From the NCBI GenBank assembly GCA_020444425.1, contig JAHLLB010000010.1, forward strand, positions 1 through 64,000: a stretch of DNA of 64,000 bases. The letters run 5' to 3'. Within the stretch, counting starts at the first letter, position 1. The number at the start of each line of letters is the position of its first letter. Source of the DNA: a bacterium. Lineage in GTDB: Bacteria > Electryoneota > Electryoneia > Electryoneales > Electryoneaceae. Below are positions 44,830-54,900 of the stretch, one piece after another. Below the pieces are notes generated by a model. It saw nothing but the letters and a program-made list of their open reading frames with translations, had not been told where the DNA came from and did not search any database. Made by a program: the position numbers and the translations under genes.

Positions 44830-45750
44830 ATGCTTCAGATTTTCCGAAACACCAACTTCGACTTTCAGAGCAAGCGCCGTGTCGCGTTCGTTATCAGCGG
44901 CGCGCTCATTCTGATCGGAATCATCGCCACGATCATGCGTGGTGGACCGAACTATTCGATTGACTTCACCGGCGGTCTGCAGATGATGCTGCGATTCGAG
45001 ACGCCGGTTGAGGAAAGCGTTGTTCGTACCGCTGTCGCGGATCTAGGCTATACCGATGCCGAAGTCAAAACCATTACCGGTCGCGGCCAGCAGGATGTGA
45101 TGATTCGCATCCCGGTACTGACCGGTCATGATGATCTCAGCGATGAATTGCAGGCCGGGTTGCAGGCGCAGTTCCCGGACGATCCATTGACGGTTCGCAG
45201 CGTGGAAACTGTCGGTCCGAAGATCGGTCACGAGCTGCGGAATGCTGCGATCCTCGCGATCCTGGCGTCTCTCTTCTTCATCGTGATTTACATCAGTTGG
45301 AGATTCCGGTACCGCTACGCCATCGCTGCGCTCGCCGCGCTGACGCATGACGTGTTGATCGTTTTCGGACTGTTCTCGATCCTCAACTTGCAGATCAGCC
45401 TCGCGGTCATTGCGGCGTTCCTGACTATCGTCGGATATTCGCTGAATGATACGATCGTTGTCTTCGACCGTATTCGTGAGAACGTGAAGAAGCTGCGCGC
45501 GAAGAAGTTTTTCGACCAGATCAACATTTCGATCAACGAGACGCTGTCGCGTACCGTGCTCACATCCGGCACGACACTGGTTGTGGTCTTCATCCTCTAC
45601 TTCTTCGGTGGAGCGGTGATTCACGACTTCGCGTTCGCGTTGCTGGCCGGTGTGATCGTCGGTACCTATTCGTCGATCTTCGTTGCCAGCCCGATTTTGA
45701 TCGAGTGGGACAACGCTCGTCCGGACAAACGCTCGAAAAAAACGATCTAA
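44830..45750 (+). CDS. secF: Protein translocase subunit SecF
   Basis: A 306-aa partner of SecD with six membrane helices. SIDFTGGLQM is the counterpart of the SecD GLDLQGG motif, VGPKIGHELRNAA the loop, and GYSLNDTIVVFDRIREN the conserved helix-4 segment. Start ATG is three bases after secD with little ribosome site of its own, implying coupled translation. Ends in a Lys-rich cytoplasmic tail and is followed by a strong terminator. Confidence 0.96.
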   Translation: MLQIFRNTNFDFQSKRRVAFVISGALILIGIIATIMRGGPNYSIDFTGGLQMMLRFETPVEESVVRTAVADLGYTDAEVKTITGRGQQDVMIRIPVLTGHDDLSDELQAGLQAQFPDDPLTVRSVETVGPKIGHELRNAAILAILASLFFIVIYISWRFRYRYAIAALAALTHDVLIVFGLFSILNLQISLAVIAAFLTIVGYSLNDTIVVFDRIRENVKKLRAKKFFDQINISINETLSRTVLTSGTTLVVVFILYFFGGAVIHDFAFALLAGVIVGTYSSIFVASPILIEWDNARPDKRSKKTI

Positions 45751-45770
45751 CCTCGTCGAGGTTTCCTGTT

Positions 45771-45794
45771 GCCCGGGACCTCCCGGGCTTTTTT
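45771..45794 (+). terminator. Intrinsic terminator after secF
   Basis: GCCCGGGA / TCCCGGGC with a CC loop, followed by T6. A smaller AACCTCG/CGAGGTT hairpin precedes it at 45749-45763. Confidence 0.93.
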
Positions 45795-45865
45795 GTGCGT
45801 GGCCGTTTCGTGACTAACATTACCGGTAGCAACCTGTCAGCAGACAAGCGCCGGAGGATGGTAGA

Positions 45866-47170
45866 ATGGCAGTAACCGCTATTGTCGGATGCCAGTGGGG
45901 CGACGAAGGCAAAGGCAAGATTGTCGACCTGCTCAGTGAACCCGCTGATTTTGTCGGCCGGTACCAGGGTGGACCGAACGCCGGCCACACTGTCGTTCAC
46001 CAGGGTGAGGAAACCATCCTGCACCAGATCCCGTCAGGCATATTGCATCCGGACGTGATCTGCCTGCTCGGCAATGGATCCGTGATTGACCCGCGCATCC
46101 TGTTCGAGGAAATCGACGAACTTGAGCGGAAAGGGGTCAAGGTTGCGGGACGGCTGTTCATCAGCCACAAAGCGCACCTGATCATGCCGTACCACCGTGC
46201 CATCGACGAAGCTGCGGAACTGGCCGCCGGCAAGGGTAAGATCGGCACCACCGGCCGCGGTATCGGTCCGGCCTATACCGACAAGTACCAGCGTTGCGGC
46301 GTGCGCATCGTTGACTTGCTCGACCGCGACCACCTTGAGAAGAAGCTGCGCGCCAATCTCAAGGACAAGAACAAGCTGCTGCGGGATTACTACCACAGCA
46401 CCGAGCTGGACGTCAAGCACATCCTTGATGAATACCTCGACTTCGATAAGAAGGCGGATCCGTACATCAAGGACGTGTCGGTGATGCTCAACGACGCCAT
46501 CGACCTGGGCAAAGAGGTTCTGCTCGAAGGCGCACAGGGTACCCTGCTCGACGTCGATCACGGTACCTACCCGTTCGTAACCAGCTCAAACCCAACGGCA
46601 GGAGCCGCCGCAACGGGTCTTGGCATCGGACCGCGACGGATTAACCATGTCGTCGGCGTGATGAAAGCCTATACCACCCGAGTCGGCAACGGCCCCTTCC
46701 CCACCGAACTGGCGGAACCGCTGCAGAGCGATTTCCGCAAGTGGGGCGGTGAATACGGTGCAACAACCGGACGCGCGCGCCGTTGCGGCTGGCTGGATCT
46801 CGTGATCGGACGGTACGCCGCTCGTATCAACGGACTCGACTCGTGGGCCATCACCAAGCTGGACGTGCTCAGCAAGTTGGACGAGATCAAGGTCTGCACG
46901 TCCTACAGGCACAAGGGAAAGACCATACAGCACTTCCCGGCCGAACCGTGGCTGCTGGATGAAGTCGAACCTGTCTACGAAACCCTTCCCGGATGGCAGG
47001 AAGACATTACGAACATTCGCCGGTATCGGGATCTGCCGAATAACTGCCGGTCATACCTGGATTTCATCCAGGAGCAGACGAACGTGCCCATCGGCCTGAT
47101 CAGCGTCGGTGCTGAACGGGAAGCATACGTGCCGCTTTCAGTAGAGGCGTTGGGGCTGGAAAAGCAGTAA
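45866..47170 (+). CDS. purA: Adenylosuccinate synthetase
   Basis: A 434-aa enzyme joining IMP and aspartate with GTP, the first committed step to AMP. The P-loop GCQWGDEGKGKIVD at the N-terminus, the IMP-site GGPNAGHT and the STGRG-like TTGRGIGPAY are all present, as is EGAQGTLLDVDHGTYP. ATG 45866 is preceded by GGAGGA. It stands alone between the secF terminator and tRNA-Lys. Confidence 0.97.
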   Translation: MAVTAIVGCQWGDEGKGKIVDLLSEPADFVGRYQGGPNAGHTVVHQGEETILHQIPSGILHPDVICLLGNGSVIDPRILFEEIDELERKGVKVAGRLFISHKAHLIMPYHRAIDEAAELAAGKGKIGTTGRGIGPAYTDKYQRCGVRIVDLLDRDHLEKKLRANLKDKNKLLRDYYHSTELDVKHILDEYLDFDKKADPYIKDVSVMLNDAIDLGKEVLLEGAQGTLLDVDHGTYPFVTSSNPTAGAAATGLGIGPRRINHVVGVMKAYTTRVGNGPFPTELAEPLQSDFRKWGGEYGATTGRARRCGWLDLVIGRYAARINGLDSWAITKLDVLSKLDEIKVCTSYRHKGKTIQHFPAEPWLLDEVEPVYETLPGWQEDITNIRRYRDLPNNCRSYLDFIQEQTNVPIGLISVGAEREAYVPLSVEALGLEKQ

Positions 47171-47411
47171 CACAGTTGCGTCGGGTGTCCTGAATTTGTT
47201 TATTGCCGCCCGCGAAGACTGGTTTGCCGATCAGCAAGCCGACTGACAGTCACCTGTAGAACCAGGAATTTCAAGTCGTCACACCAGGTGTTTTCAGTTG
47301 GCTGTTAGACGATTTTTCTCAGACGGATTGTCCCATCTGATTTCATTCATCGCTCGGGATTGATCGTTCGCCCCATTGGGCGGGGTACGTATACAAGCGA
47401 ACGTGTTGTGT

Positions 47412-47484
47412 GAGGATGTAGCTCAGCTGGTAGAGCAGGGGCCTTTTAAGCCCAAGGCCGTGGGTTCGAGTCCCACCATCCTCA
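47412..47484 (+). tRNA. tRNA-Lys (anticodon TTT)
   Basis: Full cloverleaf: acceptor GAGGATG/CATCCTC, D-arm GCTC...GAGC, anticodon loop CTTTTAA with anticodon TTT at 34-36, T-arm GTGGG-TTCGAGT-CCCAC, discriminator A. Position 27-43 is G-A rather than a pair. CCA is not encoded. A hairpin with arms AATCGGCCA/TGGCCGATT follows at 47489-47521. Confidence 0.97.
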
Positions 47485-47488
47485 CAAG

Positions 47489-47521
47489 AAATCGGCCATC
47501 CGTGAGAACGGGTGGCCGATT
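47489..47521. terminator. Hairpin after tRNA-Lys
   Basis: Stem AATCGGCCA-t-CCGT / ACGG-g-TGGCCGATT with a GAGA tetraloop; the following T tract is poor, so termination is plausible but not certain. Confidence 0.6.
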
Positions 47522-47586
47522 ATGTATGTGGATACTTCCAGCGGGCTTTCTCAACGCATCCCGGTCACGCGTTGACGTGAACGATG

Positions 47587-50500
47587 TCACCGCAGCACGG
47601 TCACCCGTTGCGGCGAGCTGTGACCGCCGTGCCAGGCCAGGTGTGCGAAGTAGGTGCCGGAGGCGTGGGTGGTGGCGTTCCAGATCACTGTTTGCATGCC
47701 CGCTCCGGCTACTACTGGTAGCGGGAGAGTCGCGACGCGTTGTCCGAGGAGATTGGAAACAACGACGCGCAGGTTCTGCCCTTGCCATCCGCTGGGCAGC
47801 ATCACCTGGAGGGTGACCGATGGGTTGGCCGGGTTGGGATAGACCGGCAGCAGCGTGGGGACACCGGGCAACGCCGGGGAGTCCTCGGATTCCGAACCTC
47901 GCTGCGGACCGTCCGGCACACCGACATACCCGCCCGCGAAGGTGAATACCGCTCCGGCGCCGTACAGTTCCTGTCCGATCTGGCCGGACAGCTGGGCGCC
48001 GTCACGCAAATCCTCCAGTGGGATGTACAGGTCGAGATCGTTGAAGCCGATCTCCGGACTGTCATCGATCATCGCGTCCGGAATGTTTGGCGGTAACGAA
48101 TACCAGACCGGTTCATTCATGCGCTCGAGGATGTTTTCGAGCAAAGTCGCAACGTCCGGATCGAGGTGACCTCCAGCTGTCTCGTGGGCTTCCCGCAGAT
48201 ACCTGTAGACCTCGTGCTGCTCCTTCGCCGCGATGTAGTGGATCGTGTGCATCGCGTTGAAACCGCCCATAACGGTGTAGTCCGCAGCGTACCCGTAATC
48301 GCTTTCATACAGCCACACGTGCCGCAGCAAGTTGCCCAGCGACAGGTTGAGCAGGTCGAGATACTCCAGATCTTCGGTGATGGCGTAGAGTTTTGCGCAT
48401 GCCGCTGCCGAGGCTGCGGTCATGTGCATTTCGTACGTCATGTCCATGCCGGTACCATGCAAGGCCTGGACCGACGCCTCGGCCTCGTCGAAGTACATGT
48501 CATTGCCGCTGTGATACCACAGGGCGAGCATCAACCAGGCGTACGCACCGGCAACATCCGGTTCACTCCCGCTGATCGGCGACCAGGTTCCGTATTCGAA
48601 GAAAACGGGGAAATGGTAATCGACGTTTCGCGCAAAGGCGATCACCGCCGGAATGGAATCATACAGCAGGTCACGCGCGGTCGCATTTCCCATCAGCATC
48701 AGTCGGGCGAGATCGCAGTGCAGTTGGATGGTATACCAACTGTCACCCGTGGCAATGCCAGTGTTGGGCGCGTTGTTGACGAAGGTCTGGTGTTCCTCAT
48801 TCCAGAAGTACGGCAGCGTCGCGGTCAAGGTGGAAGCCAGTTGTTCACCGTCCGGATCGTCGTTGTACTCGAGCCAGGCGGTCAATGCGACCAGCACATC
48901 CAGTTGAGCGATCGCTTCAGCCGCGCCGGGACGATCGGCACCGACATATGCCCGCAGCATCGGCTGCTGACCGACTATCGTCCAGCAATCGTCCGTGTTC
49001 AGCAGGTTGTCGATCGCCAGCTCGGCGATCTGATACCACGGCAGCACTAGTGGATCCGGCCAATACGACGGCGATCCCGCATGGATCGCAAGACTGGATG
49101 TGTAACGCGTCGCAACATCGACTTCATCCGCCGGGTAGCCGCGTTGCAGGTGCACTTCCGATTTCGCCAGAACAATGTCCTCGCCGCTGGAGACTGAACC
49201 TCCCGCCAACGGTGGTCGGAAGCCGAAGCCGTTTTCGTTGCCCCCCACTCCCTGCACCGGAAATTCTCCCGCGAGATTGAACCACGGATCCAAGTCAGAC
49301 AGGTATTCGAAATAGGATGCTGTACCCTGAATCGCTTCTGTGTCTTCGATCAGCACGGAGGGTGTAGCGTATGGCTGCTGCACGCTGTGAACCGTGACTG
49401 GCGTCGAGGTAGGAATCCCGTCCTCCGCGAACTGTATCGGCCACGTTGAGGTAGTGAATTCGGCGTTGCTTATGTCAGATGCTGTCACCGTCCAGAACAA
49501 CCACTCCGGCACAAACGGGATAATCAGTTCGGTTTCGGTGGTTCCCCAGTCGTGATCCTTGACCCAAGTCAGGTTGTACACCGTTGCTTCTTCGACCACC
49601 GCAAAGCTGCTCGCACCGGTCAGCAGATCGAGCCCGAACCCGTTCAACGGCAGCATCAGGTGGCGATCCGCACCGGGCAGTGACAGATGAACAACGTCAC
49701 CGGTTTCCGTCTCATCCCAATAGATCGTGTACCCACCTGAGATCAGCTCGGCGTGTGTAGACGACCAGTCCACCAGCGTCACATCCCCCTCATCAGCCGG
49801 TTCGACACCCGTCACGATGTGTTCCTGATCGCCGTCGATACCGTCCGGATCGTCAAGGACAACGCGGACATCGTAGAGCTGATCCGTCAAATCGCCGGAG
49901 TTGAGCCGGAAGGTTCCATCGACACGGTTCATCAACCCATGATGGGTCCAATCCGACTGGCCGGTGGGGCTTGTATACAGGTCGGCGGTGGCGTTCTGGT
50001 TGTCGTCTCCGGAGTAGGTCATGCGTGCGGAGATGGCGTCCACGATCCCGACCGCGCTTAGTTCACCAGGGATCAGCGCATCGCCAAGAGGGATCGCCTC
50101 GATATCGTCCACCCACACCTGCCCGGACGCCAGCGCGCGTTTGCGCAGGTCCCAGTCGGCATAGTTTGCATTTGCGGGCGCCTGCAGTTCAACCATCACC
50201 TCATACCATCCGGCGTTGCTTACGGACTGGTCCAACCAGACGTAATGATCCGGCGCGATGATACCGCTCAGGTGTCCGCTCGCCTGCCCGGTACCAAAAC
50301 GGATGACCATCGCCCACCGATGGTCATCGTCGGAAGGGTTCGTGTTGACATTTTCCTGCCACACCCACATCGAGAAGCGGTAGTGTCCACCGGGTTCAAC
50401 GGGGAACGCGTGACTCACCCACCACGCTTCGCCCTGCGAGCCGGACTGCGCTTTCAGGCTGCGTTCGCCGGTACGCGCGTGATCGTCCGCCCACGTGAGT

Positions 50501-50649
50501 GCGTCGGATGGGCCTTCACGGTAGAAATAATCGGGTGTCGAACCGGACCCGTCTTCGACGGAACCGTTCGGGAGGACGGACTGCGCCCATGCTTGGGGAG
50601 TCATGAGCGCGAGTCCGAACAGCAACGAAAGGGTAATCGCGCGGGACAT
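47587..50649 (-). CDS. Large carbohydrate-related exported protein with T9SS-type tail
   Basis: A 1020-aa protein with a signal peptide (LLFGLALMTPQAWA). Residues about 25-190 resemble a carbohydrate-binding beta-sandwich (GSVEDGSGSTPDYF... GGHYRFSMWVWQEN ... VWVDDIEAI). The middle has further beta-domains, and about 560-880 is helix-rich with repeated aromatic patterns (DSWYTIQLHCDLARLML, DVAGAYAWLMLALWYH, YEMHMTAASAAACAKLY), consistent with an (alpha/alpha)6 barrel as in polysaccharide lyases and glycosidases. I cannot assign a family or catalytic residues. The tail (YPNPANPSVTLQV, SNLLGQRVATL, GTYFAHLAW) is the sorting domain. GGAGG precedes the ATG. Confidence 0.78.
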   Translation of the reverse strand: MSRAITLSLLFGLALMTPQAWAQSVLPNGSVEDGSGSTPDYFYREGPSDALTWADDHARTGERSLKAQSGSQGEAWWVSHAFPVEPGGHYRFSMWVWQENVNTNPSDDDHRWAMVIRFGTGQASGHLSGIIAPDHYVWLDQSVSNAGWYEVMVELQAPANANYADWDLRKRALASGQVWVDDIEAIPLGDALIPGELSAVGIVDAISARMTYSGDDNQNATADLYTSPTGQSDWTHHGLMNRVDGTFRLNSGDLTDQLYDVRVVLDDPDGIDGDQEHIVTGVEPADEGDVTLVDWSSTHAELISGGYTIYWDETETGDVVHLSLPGADRHLMLPLNGFGLDLLTGASSFAVVEEATVYNLTWVKDHDWGTTETELIIPFVPEWLFWTVTASDISNAEFTTSTWPIQFAEDGIPTSTPVTVHSVQQPYATPSVLIEDTEAIQGTASYFEYLSDLDPWFNLAGEFPVQGVGGNENGFGFRPPLAGGSVSSGEDIVLAKSEVHLQRGYPADEVDVATRYTSSLAIHAGSPSYWPDPLVLPWYQIAELAIDNLLNTDDCWTIVGQQPMLRAYVGADRPGAAEAIAQLDVLVALTAWLEYNDDPDGEQLASTLTATLPYFWNEEHQTFVNNAPNTGIATGDSWYTIQLHCDLARLMLMGNATARDLLYDSIPAVIAFARNVDYHFPVFFEYGTWSPISGSEPDVAGAYAWLMLALWYHSGNDMYFDEAEASVQALHGTGMDMTYEMHMTAASAAACAKLYAITEDLEYLDLLNLSLGNLLRHVWLYESDYGYAADYTVMGGFNAMHTIHYIAAKEQHEVYRYLREAHETAGGHLDPDVATLLENILERMNEPVWYSLPPNIPDAMIDDSPEIGFNDLDLYIPLEDLRDGAQLSGQIGQELYGAGAVFTFAGGYVGVPDGPQRGSESEDSPALPGVPTLLPVYPNPANPSVTLQVMLPSGWQGQNLRVVVSNLLGQRVATLPLPVVAGAGMQTVIWNATTHASGTYFAHLAWHGGHSSPQRVTVLR

Positions 50650-50712
50650 GCTGTTTTCCTCCCTGACGGAAACGCGCCGGCGAACCAGCGCGGGGGTGGA
50701 TAATCGTTGTGT

Positions 50713-50817
50713 GTCTTTGGTCTGTGGTCTGTGGTCTTTGGTCTGTGGTCTGTGGACTGTGGTCTTTGGTCTGTGGTCAGTTGTCAGTTACCGCCTACCG
50801 CAGCCCGCAGTCCAGGT
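50713..50817. repeat. Heptad array (GTCTGTG/GTCTTTG type)
   Basis: Eleven units in 7-base register (GTCTTTG, GTCTGTG, GACTGTG, GTCAGTT) to 50789, continuing with degenerate units (ACCGCCT, ACCGCAG, CCCGCAG) to about 50817. Confidence 0.92.
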
Positions 50818-50820
50818 TGT

Positions 50821-50856
50821 GTGCCCCGACCGCAAGCGAGCTGGTCGGGATTATCT
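50821..50856 (+). repeat. Hairpin element between two heptad arrays
   Basis: GTGCCCCGACC...GGTCGGGATTATC: arms CCCGACC (50825-50831) and GGTCGGG (50843-50849), with the family flanks. It closely resembles the copy at 29788. Confidence 0.75.
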
Positions 50857-50876
50857 GCTGCTCATCAACCTCCGCC

Positions 50877-50946
50877 GACCGTAGTCCGCAGCCAATCGAC
50901 CACAGCCCATCGCCCACAGCCTATAGCCTGAAGCCAACAGCCCATC
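50877..50946. repeat. Heptad array (GCCCACA/GCCCATC type)
   Basis: Ten 7-base units in register, ending exactly at the stop codon of the minus-strand PorV-like gene. Units are reverse complements of the GCTGTGG-type units at 5474. Confidence 0.88.
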
Positions 50947-51981
50947 TCAGAACTGCACACCGAGACTGTAGCGGAACACATTTTCCAGCCGTCCGAAGTC
51001 GGCGTAGGTGATGTCCGCGATGAACGCGACATTGCTGTGCATACGATACCGCAGCCCGGCACCGAGGGTCATGCCCTGCTCGCTGTCGTCGAGGAACAGG
51101 GTTTTGTAGCCGCCACGCAGGTACGCCCAGTTGCGCATGTTCAGCTCAGCACCGAGGTTGACGTACTCGTAGTTGTTGTTCGGATGCACGGCGTCGATGG
51201 CGGCAATCAGCTTGTATTCTGTGCCGATATCCCACGGGTAGGATAACCCCGCCCGGAAGGTCAACGGCAGCGACCACGTCTCGGTTTCCAGGTTACCCTG
51301 GATCTTATCGTTATTTCCCGGGTTGTTCGGATCGGTATCGTAGTAGATGCGGGTGTCGCGTCCCGTCATTTGCATGTCGCTGCCCCAGTTGCTGATCGAC
51401 ATGCCCAGCTTCAACTTGTCAAAGGGTGTGTCGAACAGCAGGCCCATGTCTAGCGCCACGGCGGACGCGTCCATGTGCCAGATATACTGGCGAACGTACT
51501 TCCCGGTGACACCGATACTCAGCTTGTCGGTCAGCATCGCGGCGAAAGAGGCACCGAACGCCATGTCGCCGGCGTCGAAGAATTCGCCCGTACCGTCAGG
51601 CAAGTCTACGGTACGCACCGCCATCTCATCCATCGAAACAGTGGTTACAAACGCGCCAAGCGCCATGTTGTTGCCCACCGGAATCACACCGGATACGTTG
51701 TCGAAACTGATATCGGCCAGCCATTCGGCGTGCACGAACATCGTTTCCGAATACGGCAACCGGGCCATCCCGGCCGGGTTCCAGTAGATCGCGCTGGCGT
51801 CATTTGCGACCGCGACAAACGCACCACCCATGGAGGTCGCCCGTGCACCGATACCAACCTCAAGGAACGTTGCGGCGGTGGTACCGACCTTGGAGACGTT
51901 GCTGACAAATTGTGCCTGTGCAATCGGAACGGTGAGCAGGACCGTCACCAGCACAGCGAGAATCAGACTCGAAGTTCTCAT
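50947..51981 (-). CDS. PorV/PorQ-family outer-membrane beta-barrel protein
   Basis: A 344-aa protein with a signal peptide (SSLILAVLVTVLLTVPIAQA) and the family opening FLEVGIGARATSMGGAFVAVANDASAIYWNPAG (split here for brevity), which is typical of PorV/PorQ/UPF0164 proteins. Alternating strands continue to a terminal Phe (SLGVQF), the outer-membrane insertion signal. PorV-type barrels escort or anchor T9SS cargo. Strong ribosome site GGGGAGGGGA. It is the last gene of the minus-strand trio with the 1117-aa protein (11-base gap) and the TonB receptor. Confidence 0.88.
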   Translation of the reverse strand: MRTSSLILAVLVTVLLTVPIAQAQFVSNVSKVGTTAATFLEVGIGARATSMGGAFVAVANDASAIYWNPAGMARLPYSETMFVHAEWLADISFDNVSGVIPVGNNMALGAFVTTVSMDEMAVRTVDLPDGTGEFFDAGDMAFGASFAAMLTDKLSIGVTGKYVRQYIWHMDASAVALDMGLLFDTPFDKLKLGMSISNWGSDMQMTGRDTRIYYDTDPNNPGNNDKIQGNLETETWSLPLTFRAGLSYPWDIGTEYKLIAAIDAVHPNNNYEYVNLGAELNMRNWAYLRGGYKTLFLDDSEQGMTLGAGLRYRMHSNVAFIADITYADFGRLENVFRYSLGVQF

Positions 51982-51992
51982 GGTCCCCTCCC

Positions 51993-54900
51993 CTATTTGA
52001 TCACCGCGAATTTGCCGATGTGTTCACCCACTCCCGGCGCATCCACGTGGTACAGGTAGATGCCGTACGCGATGTCCATCCCATCCTTGCTGACCATGTT
52101 CCACGATTCCGCGCCGTTTTCCATCGGCTCGTTGTGGTAGATCGTGTCCACGAGATAGCCGGACATGGTGTAGATCCGGATCGTGCATTCCTTCGGCAGG
52201 TGGATGAAGTCGATCTTGCGCGGACCACGGCCGGAGGTAAAGTTCACCCGCGGTTCCCACTCCGCGGCAACGACATACGGATTCGGCACCACTGCGATCT
52301 GGCCGAGCTGTTCCTTCTCGAGTCCACGATCGAGCTGTCCATCGTGCACGGTAAAGCGATACGTGTCATCCGGGCTGAAGGGTACGGGCGCGATATAGCC
52401 CTGCCGGTCACCGGCGGAGGGTTCAAGAATCGGCATGTCACCCAGCACAATGGTCGTGTCGAAACCGACAACGGTGGTATCGATCGACTCATTGTTGATC
52501 AGGAAGTAGTGTCCGAGGCCGAGAATGATCCGGCTCGGTTCTTCCTCGAAGGTGAGTTTCGGCAACACCCAGAAATCATGCCGCACATCAACTGAATCCC
52601 CCTGCCCGGTCGCCACTCGCACCGTGTCCGGCAGGTAGACGAAGTCGCTGGGTTCATCGAGTGTCAGGTTCCAGACCTGGAAATTGACCGGGATTTCCTT
52701 GAACGAGCCGAGTGTGGAAATGCTGGTGTCGACGATTTCATCGCTGAACCGTACTTCGAAGGAATACGGCAGCTTCATCGACAGCATGAGACCGTTCTTG
52801 TCACGGTAGAAGTCGATGTTGCTGTGGTAGTTTGTCCCGCCGGAAGTCACATACCAGGCGGTATCGAGTTCGACGGTTTCCATCTCGGCATAATCGACAA
52901 AACGATTGAACGGCAGCACGCTGATGCCGTCGATCAATTCGGGTTCGAAGAATGATACGGCCTGGTGCCAGTACCGCAACGTGTCAGCGTCCGGATCTTC
53001 GGTGAAGTACCGTCCGCGCCGCAACTGGTCGCTGATCCAGAAGATCGGATCACCTTCCACGTACGGACCGAAATAGCCGAACACACCGGACGGACTCTCG
53101 TATTTCAGCACGTCATTGTTGTCGGTGATGTCGTACAACTGGAATCCATCAACGAAGTTGAGGAAACTCTGCCCGAACACCGGTGCTGGAGTGAACCGGA
53201 CCTCGTACGTGTGTCCGTCCAGTAGCGAATCGGGGTTCAGGATCTCAACCTGGATCTCGGCGTTCGAACTACCGTTCGCGTGCTCGACACCGTTCTCCAG
53301 CTGCGGAGGCGTAAACCCTGCCGCCGGTGCGTTCGGCGTGGCTGTTGCCGTATTGATGTCCAGGGTGACTTCGCCACCAACATCGCCGATGATGGTGCTC
53401 GTGCATTCGGTTGGTGCAATCCCAATGATGTTGCCGCTGGGATCGAGCTCCGGCACAAAGCGTACCCGGACACTGTCCGAACCGTCGGCGGCAACCAGCG
53501 TATCGATCAGCGTCTCACCTTCGATGTAGCCGTAATCGTAGGAGACCACAGCGTAGTAATACGGCATCCCGTTGGTGACTTCGGTATCGACGTACGAGTG
53601 CCGCAGTCCGGTATCCTCACCGAGGTCGAACGTCGCGCCGTACACGTTGACCGGATGCGGTCCGAACCGGCCGTCATCAAGGTCAAACTGAACGAGCGGT
53701 GAACGGAAGGTTGCGTTGCCGTACGCGTCCGTCACGATCTTCGAATCGATGAAGCTCGGGTCGGTGCTGCGGTAAATCCGGTAGCCCTCGAAGTCGTATT
53801 CCTGCAGGAAACGGTCGTAGGAATCCTCCGCTCGGGTATCCCAGTACAGCGTGACTTTGTTGTCGCCGGCGTTGGCGGTGATCGTCGGTTTGTACGGTGG
53901 CTGGGCGAAGTTGTAGTTCGCGTTGTAGATCGCCTGCACCGTTTTCTTGTTGCGGATCAGGTCGTTTTCGTTGTTGCCGAACAGCAGCGCCATGCTGAAT
54001 CGTTCGGTCTGGCCAACCACCAGTGGGAACTTGCCGGAGGCGAACATCATCCCGAGGTTGACGCCTTCCAGTTGCTCGTCTGTCGGCGGGGTCAAGCGCC
54101 CAAGAGCTTCCCAGTTCTGTTCTTCATCGATCAACTGGTAGGCGTGTAGCGCGAAAATGAGGAACGCCGTCAAGCCGATCTGGTCGGATTCGTCCTTGTC
54201 CAACGCGTCGAAGTCGGGTTCGCCGGGGGTCGGCAGACCGTCGCCTTCGCCCTCGTCGGGCATGGTGTAGCTGAGGTCGTTTGGGCCGACACCGTCCAGA
54301 CCGACATCATCGTTCAGCGGTTCCGTCGGATCCCATTCGCCGTTCTCGTTGACATCGAGGTAAGGATCCCAGTCGCCATCGTTGTCGATGCCGTCCGAGC
54401 GGGATTCGTCGACAATACCGTCTTCGTCGTTGTCAATGCCGTCCGTTTCGTTGCCTGGTGATTCGAGGTAGGCAAAGCCGGCATAGCCAACCGGCGCCCA
54501 ACCCAGGTCACCCTCGCCGTCGCCGTCCCACGCATACGCGAGGTCGATATCGGTGAAATAGGAACCAGCGTCATCGGAGGAGTTGTCCGTGCCGCCAAGT
54601 CCCCAGTCGATCAGGAACCCGAAGATGGCCTTGTCGTAGTCGGTCTTCCCAATGTTTTCGATGTCGTAGTGCCAGAAGATGCAATCTTCCGCGAGCACGT
54701 GATTCCATTGGAACGCGCGCACGCCGACATTCAGTCCCAACCCTCGCCGCAACTCATCATCCGGATCAGGGTAAAAATCGTACTCGCTGTCCTTGGCGTC
54801 ATCCATCCGGAAGTAGGTTTCCAGGTCGGCGTTGAACACTCCGCGCCCGAAATACCCGTTCCAGTAGCCGTCCCATGCCGCATCGCGATCCGGCCAGGTC

